A stretch of DNA of 64,000 bases from Arthrobacter sp. B3I9 (lineage in GTDB: Bacteria > Actinomycetota > Actinomycetes > Actinomycetales > Micrococcaceae): NCBI RefSeq assembly GCF_030816935.1, contig NZ_JAUSYO010000001.1, forward strand, positions 3,100,001-3,164,000. Reading direction: 5' to 3'. Position numbers and translations under genes: made by a program. A model generated the notes under the pieces. That model did no database searches. It saw nothing but the letters and a program-made list of their open reading frames with translations, and had not been told where the DNA came from. Positions 19,328 through 28,686 of the stretch are shown here, in pieces (positions within the stretch are counted from its first letter, which is position 1; each line of letters starts with the position of its first letter).

Positions 19328-20062
19328 ATGGACAGCACGGACGCACCCGCCCTTCACCAGAACGAGCCGCACCGTAACGACCTCGCGCACCGCCTCAACT
19401 GGCTGCGTGCCGGCGTGCTGGGCGCCAACGACGGGATCGTCTCCGTCGCCGCGATCGTTGTCGGCGTCGCTGGTGTCACCACGGAGTCCGGCCCGATCCT
19501 GATCGCCGGTACCGCGGGCGTGGTGGGCGGGGCGATCTCCATGGCCCTGGGCGAATACGTCTCGGTCAGCAGCCAGAAGGACAGCCAGCAGGCGCTGATC
19601 GACAAGGAAAGGCTGGAACTGCTGGAGCAGCCCGAGGAAGAGCTGGAGGAGCTCGCCGCTATCTACCAGGGCAAGGGACTCAGTGCGGATACAGCCCGCA
19701 CGGTTGCGATGGAACTCACCGCCCATGACGCCCTCGGCGCGCATCTCTCCGCGGAGCTCAACATCGACGAGACGGACATTGTCAGCCCCTGGCATGCCGC
19801 GTTTGCGTCCGCCATCGCCTTCCTGGCCGGAGCGGTCCTGCCCATGCTGGCCATCCTGCTGCCGCCGGAGAACATCCGGGTGCCGCTGACCTTCGTGGCC
19901 GTGCTCGTGGCCCTGGCCGCGACGGGGGCACTCGGCGCCTGGATTGGCGGGAGTTCGCGGCTCAAGGCGGCCGTCCGCGTGGTGGTGGGCGGCGCCCTGG
20001 CACTGGCCGCGACCTTCCTGATCGGCAACCTGCTCGGCGCAAGCGGCGTAGGCATCGGCTGA
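19328..20062 (+). CDS. VIT1/CCC1 family divalent metal transporter
   Basis: A 244-residue membrane protein of the VIT1/CCC1 (Fe2+/Mn2+) family. The first helix pair carries LNWLRAGVLGANDGIVSVAAIVVGVAG and GAISMALGEYVSVSSQKD in separate blocks, which hold the family's conserved metal-path residues (D, E and the M-G-E-Y motif). A cytosolic acidic stretch (about 100-150, with EQPEEELEELAAIYQ) would be the metal-binding domain, followed by three more helices. I use the ATG at 19328; the frame is open upstream but without homology. Direction of transport (storage or export) cannot be read. Confidence 0.88.
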   Translation: MDSTDAPALHQNEPHRNDLAHRLNWLRAGVLGANDGIVSVAAIVVGVAGVTTESGPILIAGTAGVVGGAISMALGEYVSVSSQKDSQQALIDKERLELLEQPEEELEELAAIYQGKGLSADTARTVAMELTAHDALGAHLSAELNIDETDIVSPWHAAFASAIAFLAGAVLPMLAILLPPENIRVPLTFVAVLVALAATGALGAWIGGSSRLKAAVRVVVGGALALAATFLIGNLLGASGVGIG

Positions 20063-20120
20063 CCGCGGCGCTGTCCGAAGCGCCCGGCGTCGCGGCGAAC
20101 AACGAATTACGCTGGATCCG

Positions 20121-21173
20121 ATGAGCACGCCTGCAGAGTTCCCGATTCCGCCCGGCCTGAGCCGGCGTTACAGCGCCACCGCGTCCGGCCGCGACTGGCT
20201 GGCGTCGCTCCCCCGGTTGATCCGCCGCTGCCTGGACCAGTGGGACCTGGCCCTGGACCTGGCGCCGGGATGCCTGCCCTGGCACGGCCACGGGGCCATG
20301 GTGTTGCCCGTCCTGCAACTGGCAGCCGAGGGCGGGACTCCTGTTTCCTCCGTGCTGAAAATCGCCTATCCGCACGACGAAGCACTCGCGGAACGGCAGG
20401 CGCTCACGCTGTGGGCGGGCGACGGCGCCGTCCGGCTGCTGGGCGCCGACGCCGATGGCGGCGCCCTGCTGCTGGAGCGCCTGGACGCGGGCCGCTCCCT
20501 GCGGGAGGTGCCCGTGGACACGGCAGTCCCCATCTGGGGAGACCTGGTCCGTCGGCTCGGCCTGCTGCCCGACGGCAGGCCGGAGTGGCAGGAGTTCGGC
20601 CAAATTGCCGCCCGTGCCGAACAGTGGAGCGACGAGCTGCCGGATACGTGGGAACGCCTGGGCCGTCCCTTCCCGCGCTGGCTGCTGGAAGCCGCACTGG
20701 AAGTCTGCCAGACGCGCGGGACCGTCGGCCGGCGCGCGGGCAAGGATGTGCTGGTCCATACCGACCTGCACTTCCGGAACGTCCTGGCCCGACCGGAACA
20801 GGCTGGCAGCGCGGCCGGCCCGGGCGCGGTCAGCTACGCCGCCATCAATCCGCAGCCCTTGGTCGGCGAAGCGGAATTCGCGGTGGCTCCCCTGCTATGG
20901 CACCGGATTCCCGAGCTGCCGCGTGCGGACCCGGAACGGGGACTGCTAAAGCGGTGCAGGGTCATAAGTGCCGCCGCCGGTCTTGACCCCGAAGCCGCCC
21001 GCCAGTGGAGCCTCGCCCGGGAAGTGGACAACGCCCTGGCGTATGCCTCGGCACCCCGGCGCGAGGGGGATGTGCTGCGCTCGCTTTGGGTGGCGAGCAC
21101 GCTGGCCGGACGCACCCTGCCGGGGCTGCCCGCCGCGCACGACCTGCCGGTTCCGGGGACGGCTGCATTCTAG
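20121..21173 (+). CDS. Aminoglycoside phosphotransferase-fold protein (APH(6)/hydroxyurea phosphotransferase type)
   Basis: The 350-residue protein reads as an APH-type kinase related to streptomycin 6-kinase: an N-lobe with VLKIAYPHDEALAERQAL (lysine and glutamate for ATP), then the catalytic loop HTDLHFRN (H213, D215, N220). The following metal-binding segment, INPQPLVGEAEF, has asparagine (N243) where active relatives usually carry aspartate (IDP-type). That may lower or abolish activity, so resistance should not be assumed. The stop overlaps the stop of the convergent decarboxylase gene by 4 bases. Confidence 0.8.
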   Translation: MSTPAEFPIPPGLSRRYSATASGRDWLASLPRLIRRCLDQWDLALDLAPGCLPWHGHGAMVLPVLQLAAEGGTPVSSVLKIAYPHDEALAERQALTLWAGDGAVRLLGADADGGALLLERLDAGRSLREVPVDTAVPIWGDLVRRLGLLPDGRPEWQEFGQIAARAEQWSDELPDTWERLGRPFPRWLLEAALEVCQTRGTVGRRAGKDVLVHTDLHFRNVLARPEQAGSAAGPGAVSYAAINPQPLVGEAEFAVAPLLWHRIPELPRADPERGLLKRCRVISAAAGLDPEAARQWSLAREVDNALAYASAPRREGDVLRSLWVASTLAGRTLPGLPAAHDLPVPGTAAF

Positions 21174-22585
21174 CGGGTGTCCGCGTGGACTGCCGCCACG
21201 GCGTCCCGGACCGCGCCGACCGCGGACGCCACATCGGCGTCGTCCGTGCTCCAGTTGCTGACCGAGATCCGCAGGATGTCCCGTTCCTGCCAGCGGGAAC
21301 CGGACATCCAGACCCGCCCGTCGGCGATGATCCGTGCAGTGACCGCTCGCGTCGTGGCGTCGTCGCCAAAGGCCAGCGAGACCTGCGTGTAGTCGACGTC
21401 GTTCAGCACCTCAACGCCGTCCACCGCCGACAGCTGTTCGGCCAGCTGCGCGGCGCGGTGCACGAGCGTCCGGACCTGCGCGGCGACCCCGTCCCGGCCG
21501 AGCTCCTTTAGGGCCGCCCACACCGGCACGCCCCGGGCCCGGCGGGACAGCTCCGGGACGGTCTCAAACGGATCCGCGGGACCCTCCGCCTCCTGGATGA
21601 GGTAGCTGGTGTGCAGGCCCATGGCCGAACGGAGCGCACTGGAATCCCGGACCACTGCGATCCCGCAGTCATAGGGGACGTTGAGTGTCTTGTGCGCGTC
21701 GGTGCCCCAGGAGTCCGCCAGCTGCAGCCCGGCGGTCAGGGCAGAAAGCTCCGGCACGGCTGCTGCCCAGAGCCCGAACGCGCCATCCACGTGGACCCAG
21801 GCCCCGTGCGCCTTCGCGACGGCGATAGCCTCCCGGAACGGATCGAACGCTCCGGAATGCAGGTTCCCGGCCTGCAGGCAGACCAGCAGCGGGGCCGGCC
21901 CGGATGCGTCCAGCGCCACCCGGTCCAGGGCGCAGTCGAGTTCCGCGGCGTCGATCCTGCCCTGCCGGTCGGCGGGGACCACCGTGGGCCGTCCCAGCCC
22001 CAGGTACCGGAGACCAAGGTCCACGGTGTCGTGGCGTTCCTGCCCCACGAAACAATGAATGCGGGGGGCGCCAAACAGGCCGTCACGGTCAAGGTCCCAG
22101 CCGGCGTCGGCCAGCAGGCGCCACCGGGCCGCGGCGAGGCCAGTGAAGTTGGCCATCGTGGCACCGGTGGCGAAACCCACGCCCGATTCCTCCGGTAACC
22201 CCAGCAGTTCCAGCAGCCACTTGCCAGCGGCCTCTTCTATGGCGGCGGTCGCGGGAGTGGCAAAGCGCAATCCGGAGTTCTGGTCCCAGGCACTGACCAG
22301 CCAGTCCGCGGCAAGGGCGGCCGGGAGGGTGCCGCCGATAACCCAGCCAAAAAACCGTCCCGACGGCATGGCCATCAGCCCGGGTTCGGCCTTCGTGGCC
22401 AGGTACTCGACCACCTCCGCGGCCGGCATGCCGCCCGCCGGAAGTGGTCCGCCGAACTCCGCCGCGAGCCCGGAGGCGGTGGCGCCCGGACCGACCCGGC
22501 GGGTTTCCTGGCTCCCGAGCCACTGGCGCGCGTGCCGGACTGCGGCCTCCAGGGCGTCGCTGTAACGGTCCTCAGGTGCTGACAT
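21170..22585 (-). CDS. PLP-dependent group II decarboxylase (aromatic-L-amino-acid decarboxylase-like)
   Basis: A 471-residue fold-type I PLP enzyme of the group II decarboxylase family (DOPA, tyrosine, glutamate or diaminobutyrate decarboxylases). HVDGAFG (D267, which binds the pyridine N) and TDAHKTLNVPYDCG (PLP lysine K299) are clear; FATGATMANFTGLAAAR forms the phosphate-binding part. The substrate is not readable. The gene lies alone, convergent with the APH-type kinase, and has no partner amine transporter beside it. Confidence 0.87.
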   Translation of the reverse strand: MSAPEDRYSDALEAAVRHARQWLGSQETRRVGPGATASGLAAEFGGPLPAGGMPAAEVVEYLATKAEPGLMAMPSGRFFGWVIGGTLPAALAADWLVSAWDQNSGLRFATPATAAIEEAAGKWLLELLGLPEESGVGFATGATMANFTGLAAARWRLLADAGWDLDRDGLFGAPRIHCFVGQERHDTVDLGLRYLGLGRPTVVPADRQGRIDAAELDCALDRVALDASGPAPLLVCLQAGNLHSGAFDPFREAIAVAKAHGAWVHVDGAFGLWAAAVPELSALTAGLQLADSWGTDAHKTLNVPYDCGIAVVRDSSALRSAMGLHTSYLIQEAEGPADPFETVPELSRRARGVPVWAALKELGRDGVAAQVRTLVHRAAQLAEQLSAVDGVEVLNDVDYTQVSLAFGDDATTRAVTARIIADGRVWMSGSRWQERDILRISVSNWSTDDADVASAVGAVRDAVAAVHADTR

Positions 22586-22665
22586 AGGTGCATGCTACGC
22601 CCGCGGCTTCCGTCCCGGGAATGGGCCCGGGAGTAGGTCCGGACTGCGCCTTCCGCAGGAGCGGG

Positions 22666-23461
22666 TCAGGCCAGCGAATCTTGCCAGATATCGGAACCGA
22701 GCTTGAGGATCAGCGCCGCCACCACCACGAGGAAAACGATCCGGATGAACCTGCTCCCCTGTTTGACCGCCGTCCGGGCGCCGAGGTAGCCGCCGGCCAT
22801 ATTGGCCGCGCCCAGCACCAGCCCAAGTCCCCACAGCAGCGAGCCGTGCGGAAGGAAGAACAGCAGGGCTCCGGCGTTGGTGGCCATGTTCACGATCTTG
22901 GCCTTGGCGCTGGCTTCCAGGAAGGCATACCCCATGGCCGAAACGAGCGCGATGATGAGGAACGAACCCGTCCCCCGGGCCGATCAGCCCGTCATAGAAA
23001 CCGATCACGCCGCCGATGAGGCAGGCCACCACGTAGTGCCGGTGGCCGTCATGGCGCAACTTGGTCAGCTCCCCGACGCTCGGGCGGAACGCCGTGAACA
23101 ACGCGACGGCCACGAGCGCGGCGACGATGATCGGCTTGAAGACACTTGCCGGGAGCGTGGCCGCGAGGATCGCGCCGCCAAAGCTCCCGGCCAGCGCAAT
23201 GACCGCCATGGGCACGGCGGTGCGAAGGTCCGGCCGGACGCGCCGGTAGTACGTCACGGCACTTGTTGTGGTGCCGAAGATCGATCCCATCTTGTTCGTG
23301 GCCAGTGCCTGCACCGGGCTGATGCCCGGTACCAGCAGCATGACGGGCAACTGGATCAGTCCCCCGCCGCCCACGACGGCGTCCACCCAGCCCGCGCCGA
23401 AGCCGGCCACGACGATCAGGATGAGGGTGCTGAGCTCGATCGACTCGAGTCCTGAGATCAC
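22666..23461 (-). pseudogene. TauE/SafE family sulfite exporter, frameshifted by one base
   Basis: From the GTG at 23461 the frame encodes a normal TauE/SafE membrane protein (VDAVVGGGGLIQLPVML, ATNKMGSIFGT) for about 160 residues, to GFYDGLIGPG. There a run of five C (22972-22976, plus strand) shifts the frame. With four C the protein would continue GTGSFLIIALVSAMGYAF and run on to the stop at 22666-22668, giving 264 residues and the second half of the family fold, which is intact in the shifted frame. It is therefore either a recent pseudogene or a homopolymer error. As it stands the translation runs into an unrelated arginine-rich tail ending near 22595. Confidence 0.8.
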
Positions 23462-23478
23462 GCCTGCCTAGGCGGGCG

Positions 23479-25290
23479 TCAGCTGTTGCGGACGGCGTTG
23501 ACCACGTAGTCAACAGCCTTCTCGACAGCAATGTTTTCGGCGTTGCCGCTGCGGCGGTCCTTGATCTCCACGACGCCGTCCACCAGCCCGCGCCCGACGG
23601 CGAGGATGGTGGGGACGCCGACGAGTTCGGCGTCGCCGAACTTGACGCCCGGGGACACCTTGGGACGGTCGTCGTAGATGACGTCGAGACCGGCGGCTTC
23701 GAGTTCACGGGAGAGCTTCTCGGCGGCGGCGAAGATCTCCTCGCCCCGGCCCACAGCCACCACGTGGACGTCGGCCGGAGCCACCGCACGCGGCCAGACC
23801 AGGCCCTTGTCGTCGTGGTTGGATTCGGCCAGGGCTGCCACGGCGCGGGTGACACCGACGCCGTAGGAGCCCATGGTCACGACAACCTGTTTGCCGTTCT
23901 GGTCCAGGACCTTCAGGTCGAGGGCCTCGGCGTACTTGCGGCCGAGCTGGAAGATGTGGCCCATTTCGATGCCGCGGGCGGTTTCCAGCGGGCCGGATCC
24001 GTCCGGGGCCTCGTCGCCGGCGCGGACCTCCGTGGCTTCGATGACGCCGTCCCAGCCGAAGTCCCGCCCGGCGACCAGGCCGAAGACGTGCTTGCCGGCC
24101 TCGTTGGCGCCGGTGATCCATGCCGAGCCGCTGACGACGCGCGGGTCCACGAGGTAGAGGAGCTTGGCGGCGCCTTCGGTGCCGAGCAGGGGCGCGTCCA
24201 GGGACAGGCCCGGGCCGAGGTAGCCCTTGACGATGAGCGGCTGCTTCTTGAGGTCTTCCTCGTTCGCGGCCTCGAGCGTGATCTCGCCGGCGATCGGCAG
24301 GAAGGACCCGATGTTCGCCTCGACGCGCTTGAGGTCCACGCCGCGGTCGCCCGGCACGCCGATGACCAGGATCTGGCGTTCCCCGGTGGGCAGGGTGACG
24401 GCGAGCACGACGTTCTTGAGCGTGTCCGCGGCCGTCCACGCGCCGCCGTCGCCCTCCGCGCGGGGAGCCAGGACGTTTGCGGCGTCCACGAGCGTCTCGA
24501 TCGTGGGGGTGTCCGGGGTGTCCCGGACCTCGGCGGCGGGGGCGTCGGTGTAGTCGATGTCGGCAGGAACAACCGTGGTGACCGCCTCGACGTTGGCGGC
24601 GTAGCCTCCGGCCGACCGCACGAAGGTGTCCTCGCCGATCTCGGTGGGGTGCAGGAATTCCTCGCTCTTGGACCCGCCCATCGCCCCGGCGGTGGCCGCA
24701 ACGGGAACCACCTCGAGGCCGAGGCGCGCAAAGATGTTCAGGTACGCCCTGCGGTGCGCCGCGTAGCTGTCGTCCAGCCCGGCGTCGTCGACGTCGAAGG
24801 AGTAGGAATCCTTCATGATGAACTCGCGGCCGCGCAGCAGGCCGGCCCGGGGGCGTGCCTCGTCGCGGTACTTGTTCTGGATCTGGTAGATGCTCAGCGG
24901 CAGGTCCTTGTACGAGGAGTACAGGTCCTTCACGAGCAGGGTGAACATCTCCTCGTGGGTGGGCGCCAGCAGGTAGTCGTTGCCTTTGCGGTCCTTGAGC
25001 CGGAAGATACCTTCGCCGTACTCGGTCCAGCGGTTGGTGGCCTCATAGGGCTCCTTAGGCAGCAGCGCAGGGAAGTGCACTTCCTGCGCGCCGATGGCTG
25101 ACATCTCCTCGCGGATGACCTGCTCGACCTTGCGCAGCACACTCAGGCCCAGCGGCAGCCAGGTGTAGATGCCCGGTGCGGCCCGGCGGATATAGCCGGC
25201 GCGCACCAGCAGGCGGTGGCTGGCCACTTCGGCGTCGGCGGGATCTTCACGCAGGGTGCGCAGGAACAGCTGGGAGAGTCGAAGGACCAC
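23479..25290 (-). CDS. proS: Prolyl-tRNA synthetase (bacterial type)
   Basis: ProS charges tRNA-Pro. The 603-residue protein is the bacterial form with an editing insertion (about 225-405) between class II motifs 2 and 3. Motif 2 appears as [13 protein letters not shown], motif 3 as GSYGVGVTR, and the anticodon-binding domain follows with [18 protein letters not shown]. The frame is open 43 codons further upstream, but that part is unlike ProS, so I place the start at the GTG at 25290, giving [15 protein letters not shown]. Its ribosome site is weak. About 380 bases of structured non-coding DNA lie upstream. Confidence 0.96.
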   Translation of the reverse strand: MVLRLSQLFLRTLREDPADAEVASHRLLVRAGYIRRAAPGIYTWLPLGLSVLRKVEQVIREEMSAIGAQEVHFPALLPKEPYEATNRWTEYGEGIFRLKDRKGNDYLLAPTHEEMFTLLVKDLYSSYKDLPLSIYQIQNKYRDEARPRAGLLRGREFIMKDSYSFDVDDAGLDDSYAAHRRAYLNIFARLGLEVVPVAATAGAMGGSKSEEFLHPTEIGEDTFVRSAGGYAANVEAVTTVVPADIDYTDAPAAEVRDTPDTPTIETLVDAANVLAPRAEGDGGAWTAADTLKNVVLAVTLPTGERQILVIGVPGDRGVDLKRVEANIGSFLPIAGEITLEAANEEDLKKQPLIVKGYLGPGLSLDAPLLGTEGAAKLLYLVDPRVVSGSAWITGANEAGKHVFGLVAGRDFGWDGVIEATEVRAGDEAPDGSGPLETARGIEMGHIFQLGRKYAEALDLKVLDQNGKQVVVTMGSYGVGVTRAVAALAESNHDDKGLVWPRAVAPADVHVVAVGRGEEIFAAAEKLSRELEAAGLDVIYDDRPKVSPGVKFGDAELVGVPTILAVGRGLVDGVVEIKDRRSGNAENIAVEKAVDYVVNAVRNS

Positions 25291-25355
25291 TGGAGGGATT
25301 TCCGTTTCTGGGAGTGCAGGGCAACTCAGTAAGACCGAGCAGAACTGGGTGAACC

Positions 25356-25380
25356 GTCTAGGTACGAACAGTCTAGGTAC
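25356..25380. repeat. Direct repeat GTCTAGGTAC x2, possible operator of proS
   Basis: Two exact copies of GTCTAGGTAC at 25356-25365 and 25371-25380 are separated by 5 bases, 66 bases upstream of the proS start. On the minus strand they read GTACCTAGAC. The 15-base period is about one and a half helical turns. This may be a repressor site or part of duplicated promoter elements; I do not recognise the regulator. Confidence 0.45.
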
Positions 25381-25406
25381 TAATCTACCGTCAGCCCGGA
25401 CGCGGA

Positions 25407-25476
25407 AGAGCCACGCCATGGCTGGAGGAAGCCCCTGGCCGGTCCCCGGCTGGTCATCCCGACATGGCGTGGCTCT
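25407..25476. repeat. 14-bp inverted repeat upstream of proS
   Basis: AGAGCCACGCCATG at 25407-25420 is exactly complementary to CATGGCGTGGCTCT at 25463-25476, with a 42-base GC-rich interior that itself contains a GGCCGG/CCGGCT partial stem. It could terminate transcription coming from the GNAT gene, or form a leader structure before proS. There is no flanking T-run on either strand. Confidence 0.6.
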
Positions 25477-25675
25477 GCGGCCCCCATCACCGCCAGATCT
25501 CCGGCTCTGAGCTGCCCGGGCCGCCCCGAGGGGCGTTTGCGGACAGGAGTACCCGTGGCCGCGCGTGCGCGAGCGGCACGACTAGGTCGAACTTATGCGA
25601 TGCCCGCCGCGAAAACAAGAGTAAGCATTCGGTTAGTGGCTTGCTGGTCCGGACGCGGCCCGACGGCGGCACAGG

Positions 25676-26563
25676 CTAGAAGAGAACCGTCGCGAACGTG
25701 CCGACCTGCCGGAAGCCCACCCGCTCGTACGTGGCCCGGGCCCGGGCGTTGAAGTCGTTGACATAGAGGCTGGTGACCGGTGCGAGGTTCTGTGCGAGGT
25801 CCACGACGGCGGCCATGTAGCCGGCGCTTTCACCGCGCCCGCGGTAGGCCGGATTCATCCAGACGCCCTGGACCTGGGTCACTTCCCTGGTGACCGCTCC
25901 CAGTTCGGCCTTGAACACCACGACGCCCTCCTCGTTGAGGTGCACCAGTGAATGTCCTTGGCGGATCAACCCCTTCACGCGACGGCTGTAATACTCCCGG
26001 CCGCCCAGATAGGGCGAGTAGCCGACTTCCTCCTCGAACATGGCCGCGCACGCCGGCAGGATCCTGTCGAAATCCGCGAGCTGGCCTAAGCCAAGGGCCG
26101 GATTCGCCGGGACGGCAGGAGGCCCCGAGATGGACATCAGCGGTTGGTCATTCCGGATTTCGTGGGCCTCGTGGCCCAACTGCTCGAGGCCGGCGTACAG
26201 TGCCAGCACCGTCTCGGCCGGACCGAAGATGGATGCGTAGCGACGCCCGGAGGTGTTCCCCGCCGTCGCGACGAGGCCGGCGAATTCCGGGTCGAGCTGC
26301 ACCGGCACCAGGTTCGCGCCGGCCCAGCAGGCACCCAGGAGTATCCCGCCGTCGAACACTCCAAGAATGCTCGCTCCCCCGGCCGTCGGAGCAGCCGAAC
26401 CGGCTGCTTCAAGATGGGAAAGGATGAAGACGTTCGCGACCGGGTCCCGTTCCGCAAGCTCCAGCAGTTGTGCTGTGTCCGAACCCGACAGGATCCGGAC
26501 GGCGGCGCCGGACTCGGCGCCGTCCCTACGAGACGCTAACCACGGGGCTACCCTTGACAGCAT
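25676..26563 (-). CDS. GNAT family N-acetyltransferase with N-terminal DUF4081
   Basis: A protein of about 295 residues with two halves. The first (to about 150) fits DUF4081, which precedes GNAT domains in actinobacteria; the second is a GNAT acetyltransferase with [23 protein letters not shown], where the R-G-R-G-x-S/G loop binds acetyl-CoA, and the closing segment [19 protein letters not shown]. The acceptor is unknown. The start is uncertain: ATGs at 26581, 26572 and 26563 all lie inside the ispG 3' end. I use the last, which overlaps ispG by 38 bases. It probably belongs to the ispG transcript. Confidence 0.82.
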   Translation of the reverse strand: MLSRVAPWLASRRDGAESGAAVRILSGSDTAQLLELAERDPVANVFILSHLEAAGSAAPTAGGASILGVFDGGILLGACWAGANLVPVQLDPEFAGLVATAGNTSGRRYASIFGPAETVLALYAGLEQLGHEAHEIRNDQPLMSISGPPAVPANPALGLGQLADFDRILPACAAMFEEEVGYSPYLGGREYYSRRVKGLIRQGHSLVHLNEEGVVVFKAELGAVTREVTQVQGVWMNPAYRGRGESAGYMAAVVDLAQNLAPVTSLYVNDFNARARATYERVGFRQVGTFATVLF

Positions 26564-27692
26564 CTTCGCCATCGGCCTCACCCATCTCTTCAGCGATACG
26601 CATGGCTTCTTCGATCAGTGTCTCAACAATCTGGTCCTCGGGAACAGTCTTGATGACTTCACCCCTCACGAAGATCTGCCCCTTGCCGTTTCCGGACGCA
26701 ACCCCGAGGTCGGCTTCGCGGGCTTCACCCGGACCGTTCACGACGCAGCCCATGACGGCCACGCGCAGCGGAATCTCCATGCCTTCCAGGCCGGCCGTTA
26801 CCTGCTCTGCGAGCGTGTAGACGTCCACCTGGGCACGGCCGCACGACGGGCAGGAGACGATCTCGAGCTTGCGCGGCCGCAGGTTGAGGGACTGCAGAAT
26901 CTGGTTGCCGACCTTGATCTCCTCGACCGGCGGGGCCGACAGGGACACCCGGATGGTGTCTCCGATACCGCGGGAGAGCAGGGCGCCGAAGGCGGTGGCC
27001 GACTTGATGGTGCCCTGGAACGCCGGTCCGGCCTCCGTGACGCCGAGGTGCAGCGGCCAGTCGCCCTTTTCGGCGAGCATCTCGTAGGCGGCCACCATGA
27101 TCACGGGGTCGTTGTGCTTGACGGAGATCTTGAAGTCGTGGAACCCGTGCTCCTCGAACAGCGACGCTTCCCAGACCGCGGACTCCACGAGGGCCTCCGG
27201 CGTTGCCTTGCCGTACTTCTTGAGGATGCCGGGCTCCAGGGAACCGGCGTTGACGCCGATCCGGATCGAGGTGCCATGGTCCTTGGCGGCCCTGGCGATC
27301 TCCTTGACCTGGTCATCGAACTTCCGGATGTTTCCCGGGTTCACGCGCACTGCGGCGCAGCCGGCCTCGATGGCAGCGAAGACGTACTTGGGCTGGAAGT
27401 GGATGTCCGCGATGACCGGGATCTGGGACTTCCGGGCAATGATGGGCAGCGCTTCGGCGTCGTCCGCGGACGGGCAGGCCACACGCACGATGTCGCAGCC
27501 CGAGGCCGTGAGCTCAGCGATCTGCTGCAGCGTGGCGTTGATGTCGGTGGTCGGCGTAGTGGTCATCGACTGCACGCTGATCGGGAAATCCGAGCCGACG
27601 CCCACCGAGCCCACCTTGATCTGCCGGGTCTTCCGGCGCGGGGCGAGTACGGGGGGCGGTGCTGACGGCATTCCCAGGCTGACCGAGGTCAC
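26526..27692 (-). CDS. ispG: 4-hydroxy-3-methylbut-2-enyl diphosphate synthase (flavodoxin/ferredoxin type)
   Basis: IspG (GcpE) makes HMBPP from MEcPP, the sixth step of the MEP pathway of isoprenoid synthesis. The 388-residue protein has the N-terminal TIM barrel and C-terminal iron-sulfur domain. The [4Fe-4S] ligands are visible: C281 and C284 in CPSCGR, C316 in [10 protein letters not shown], with E323 as the usual fourth ligand. The start is a GTG at 27692 behind AGGAG. Dxr and Rip1 genes lie upstream on the same strand, but a YciI gene and a SatD-like pair separate them from ispG. Confidence 0.96.
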   Translation of the reverse strand: MTSVSLGMPSAPPPVLAPRRKTRQIKVGSVGVGSDFPISVQSMTTTPTTDINATLQQIAELTASGCDIVRVACPSADDAEALPIIARKSQIPVIADIHFQPKYVFAAIEAGCAAVRVNPGNIRKFDDQVKEIARAAKDHGTSIRIGVNAGSLEPGILKKYGKATPEALVESAVWEASLFEEHGFHDFKISVKHNDPVIMVAAYEMLAEKGDWPLHLGVTEAGPAFQGTIKSATAFGALLSRGIGDTIRVSLSAPPVEEIKVGNQILQSLNLRPRKLEIVSCPSCGRAQVDVYTLAEQVTAGLEGMEIPLRVAVMGCVVNGPGEAREADLGVASGNGKGQIFVRGEVIKTVPEDQIVETLIEEAMRIAEEMGEADGEDAVKGSPVVSVS

Positions 27693-27759
27693 ATGGACTC
27701 CTTTGGGGATCGAACGATCGAAGGTCTGTTGCAGACCGGGTAGGCGGCGCGCGGACCGG

Positions 27760-28050
27760 TTAGGCGTGGTTGGCCAGGAGGCCGGTGATAGGCGCCCAGA
27801 CGGTGCTGCGGGTGCCGGAGATGGCGCCGGCGGCGGCGAACGGATCCTGCTTGAGGATCTCGTTCAGGGCCATCTCATCGGCCGCCTTGACGATCAGGAG
27901 CGCTCCCGCACCGTCGCCGTAGGGGCCGCTGGCGAGCAGCGTGCCCTCCTGGGCCAGTCCCGACGTCCATTCGCGGTGCGCGGGGCGGGTGGCGTTGCGG
28001 ACTTCGGTGGATTCGGCGTCGTACACATACTCAACAGCAAAAACAGTCAT
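27760..28050 (-). CDS. YciI family protein
   Basis: A 96-residue YciI/YCII-type protein, a ferredoxin-like fold of mostly unknown function. The family signature is the conserved His/Asp pattern in [23 protein letters not shown], followed by [23 protein letters not shown]. Cellular role is unclear; some relatives are dehalogenase- or muconolactone-isomerase-like. It is read in the same direction as ispG, 67 bases downstream, and is separated from the gene behind it by a repeat-rich gap. Confidence 0.85.
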   Translation of the reverse strand: MTVFAVEYVYDAESTEVRNATRPAHREWTSGLAQEGTLLASGPYGDGAGALLIVKAADEMALNEILKQDPFAAAGAISGTRSTVWAPITGLLANHA

Positions 28051-28093
28051 ATGGACACACTATCGCCCCCGGCGGCCCGGCACCCATCCGGCC

Positions 28094-28177
28094 GCCCGAC
28101 GGTACGGCCCGACGACGGCCCGACGGTACGGCCCGCGGCAGTGCCTGGGGCAGCACGGGGCAGCACGGGGGCAGCAC
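28094..28177. repeat. Two adjacent direct-repeat blocks past the DUF3307-like gene's stop
   Basis: An 18-mer GCCCGACGGTACGGCCCG occurs at 28094-28111 and 28118-28135 (period 24). Next to it the 10-mer GGGGCAGCAC occurs at 28147-28156, 28157-28166 and, after one extra G, 28168-28177. The block ends 3 bases before the stop of the minus-strand gene at 28180. Confidence 0.85.
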
Positions 28178-28179
28178 GG

Positions 28180-28686
28180 TCAGCCGAGAAAGTACACCTT
28201 GGCCAGCGCTGCCATGCCCGCCGCCCACAGCATGGAGGTGAGGGTCCCGATGATGAACCGCTCCGCCGCCACGGGTGTTTCCTTCAGCTCGGCGAAGCGC
28301 CCCAGGCCCTTGATGGCGACCACGTAGGCGATCGCGACCGGCTGTCCGGCCAGGACGGCAAGGCACACCGCCAGCCGTTCCAGGATGCCGATTATCGCCC
28401 CTCCCCGCAGGATCCGGGCGCTGCTGACCACGTCTACTCCCTCGACGCCAGCCGCTGCCGCGGGGACGACGTCGGTTGTGGTGTCCGCAGCAGGATCGCC
28501 GACGGCGGCCCGGTCATCGGCTGCCCCGCCGTCGCCTGCCCTGCCAGCGCCGGTCCGGTCGTCGCCGGTCCGGTCGTCGATGGTCCGGTCGTCAATGGTC
28601 CGGGCCAGCCGGAAGACCAGGGCCGTGACCGGCCAGCCGGCGAACCCGGCCGCGAGCAGGGCCAGGCTGATCCACAGGGCGTTCAC
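28180..28686 (-). CDS. DUF3307-like membrane protein, partner of the SatD-like gene
   Basis: A 168-residue protein: an N-terminal membrane helix (4-22), an acidic, repeat-containing cytosolic linker (about 30-88) and a C-terminal part with two or three helices (about 95-165). The end, with IKGLGRFAELKE followed by AERFIIGTLTSMLWA, resembles the C-terminus of DUF3307 proteins, which are often encoded next to SatD. The linker contains RTIDD/RTIDD/RTGDD/RTGAG, from 15-bp tandem DNA repeats. The start is a GTG at 28686 that overlaps the SatD-like stop as GTGA, so the pair is translationally coupled. Function is unknown. Confidence 0.65.
   Translation of the reverse strand: MNALWISLALLAAGFAGWPVTALVFRLARTIDDRTIDDRTGDDRTGAGRAGDGGAADDRAAVGDPAADTTTDVVPAAAAGVEGVDVVSSARILRGGAIIGILERLAVCLAVLAGQPVAIAYVVAIKGLGRFAELKETPVAAERFIIGTLTSMLWAAGMAALAKVYFLG
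28552..28606. repeat. In-frame 15-bp tandem repeat, about 3.7 copies
   Basis: Units GGTCCGGTCGTCGCC, GGTCCGGTCGTCGAT, GGTCCGGTCGTCAAT and a partial fourth follow one another from 28552. They encode a repeated R-T-x-D-D in the linker of the DUF3307-like protein, so the frame is kept and copy number could vary without truncation. Confidence 0.9.

Larger units (their letters stand above)
25291..25675. other. Long non-coding stretch between the GNAT gene and proS
   Basis: This 385-base stretch separates two minus-strand genes and should hold the proS promoter and any leader. It contains a direct repeat of GTCTAGGTAC (25356-25365 and 25371-25380, period 15), a 14-bp palindrome pair (25407-25420 with 25463-25476) and a small GC hairpin near 25521-25534 (CGCCCC/GGGGCG). 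I see no protein gene. I cannot find T-box features such as a conserved specifier loop. Confidence 0.5.

Noticed and set aside
25291-25675. T-box riboswitch ahead of proS
   Set aside because: I found no T-box sequence or specifier stem, and actinobacterial T-boxes mainly precede ileS.
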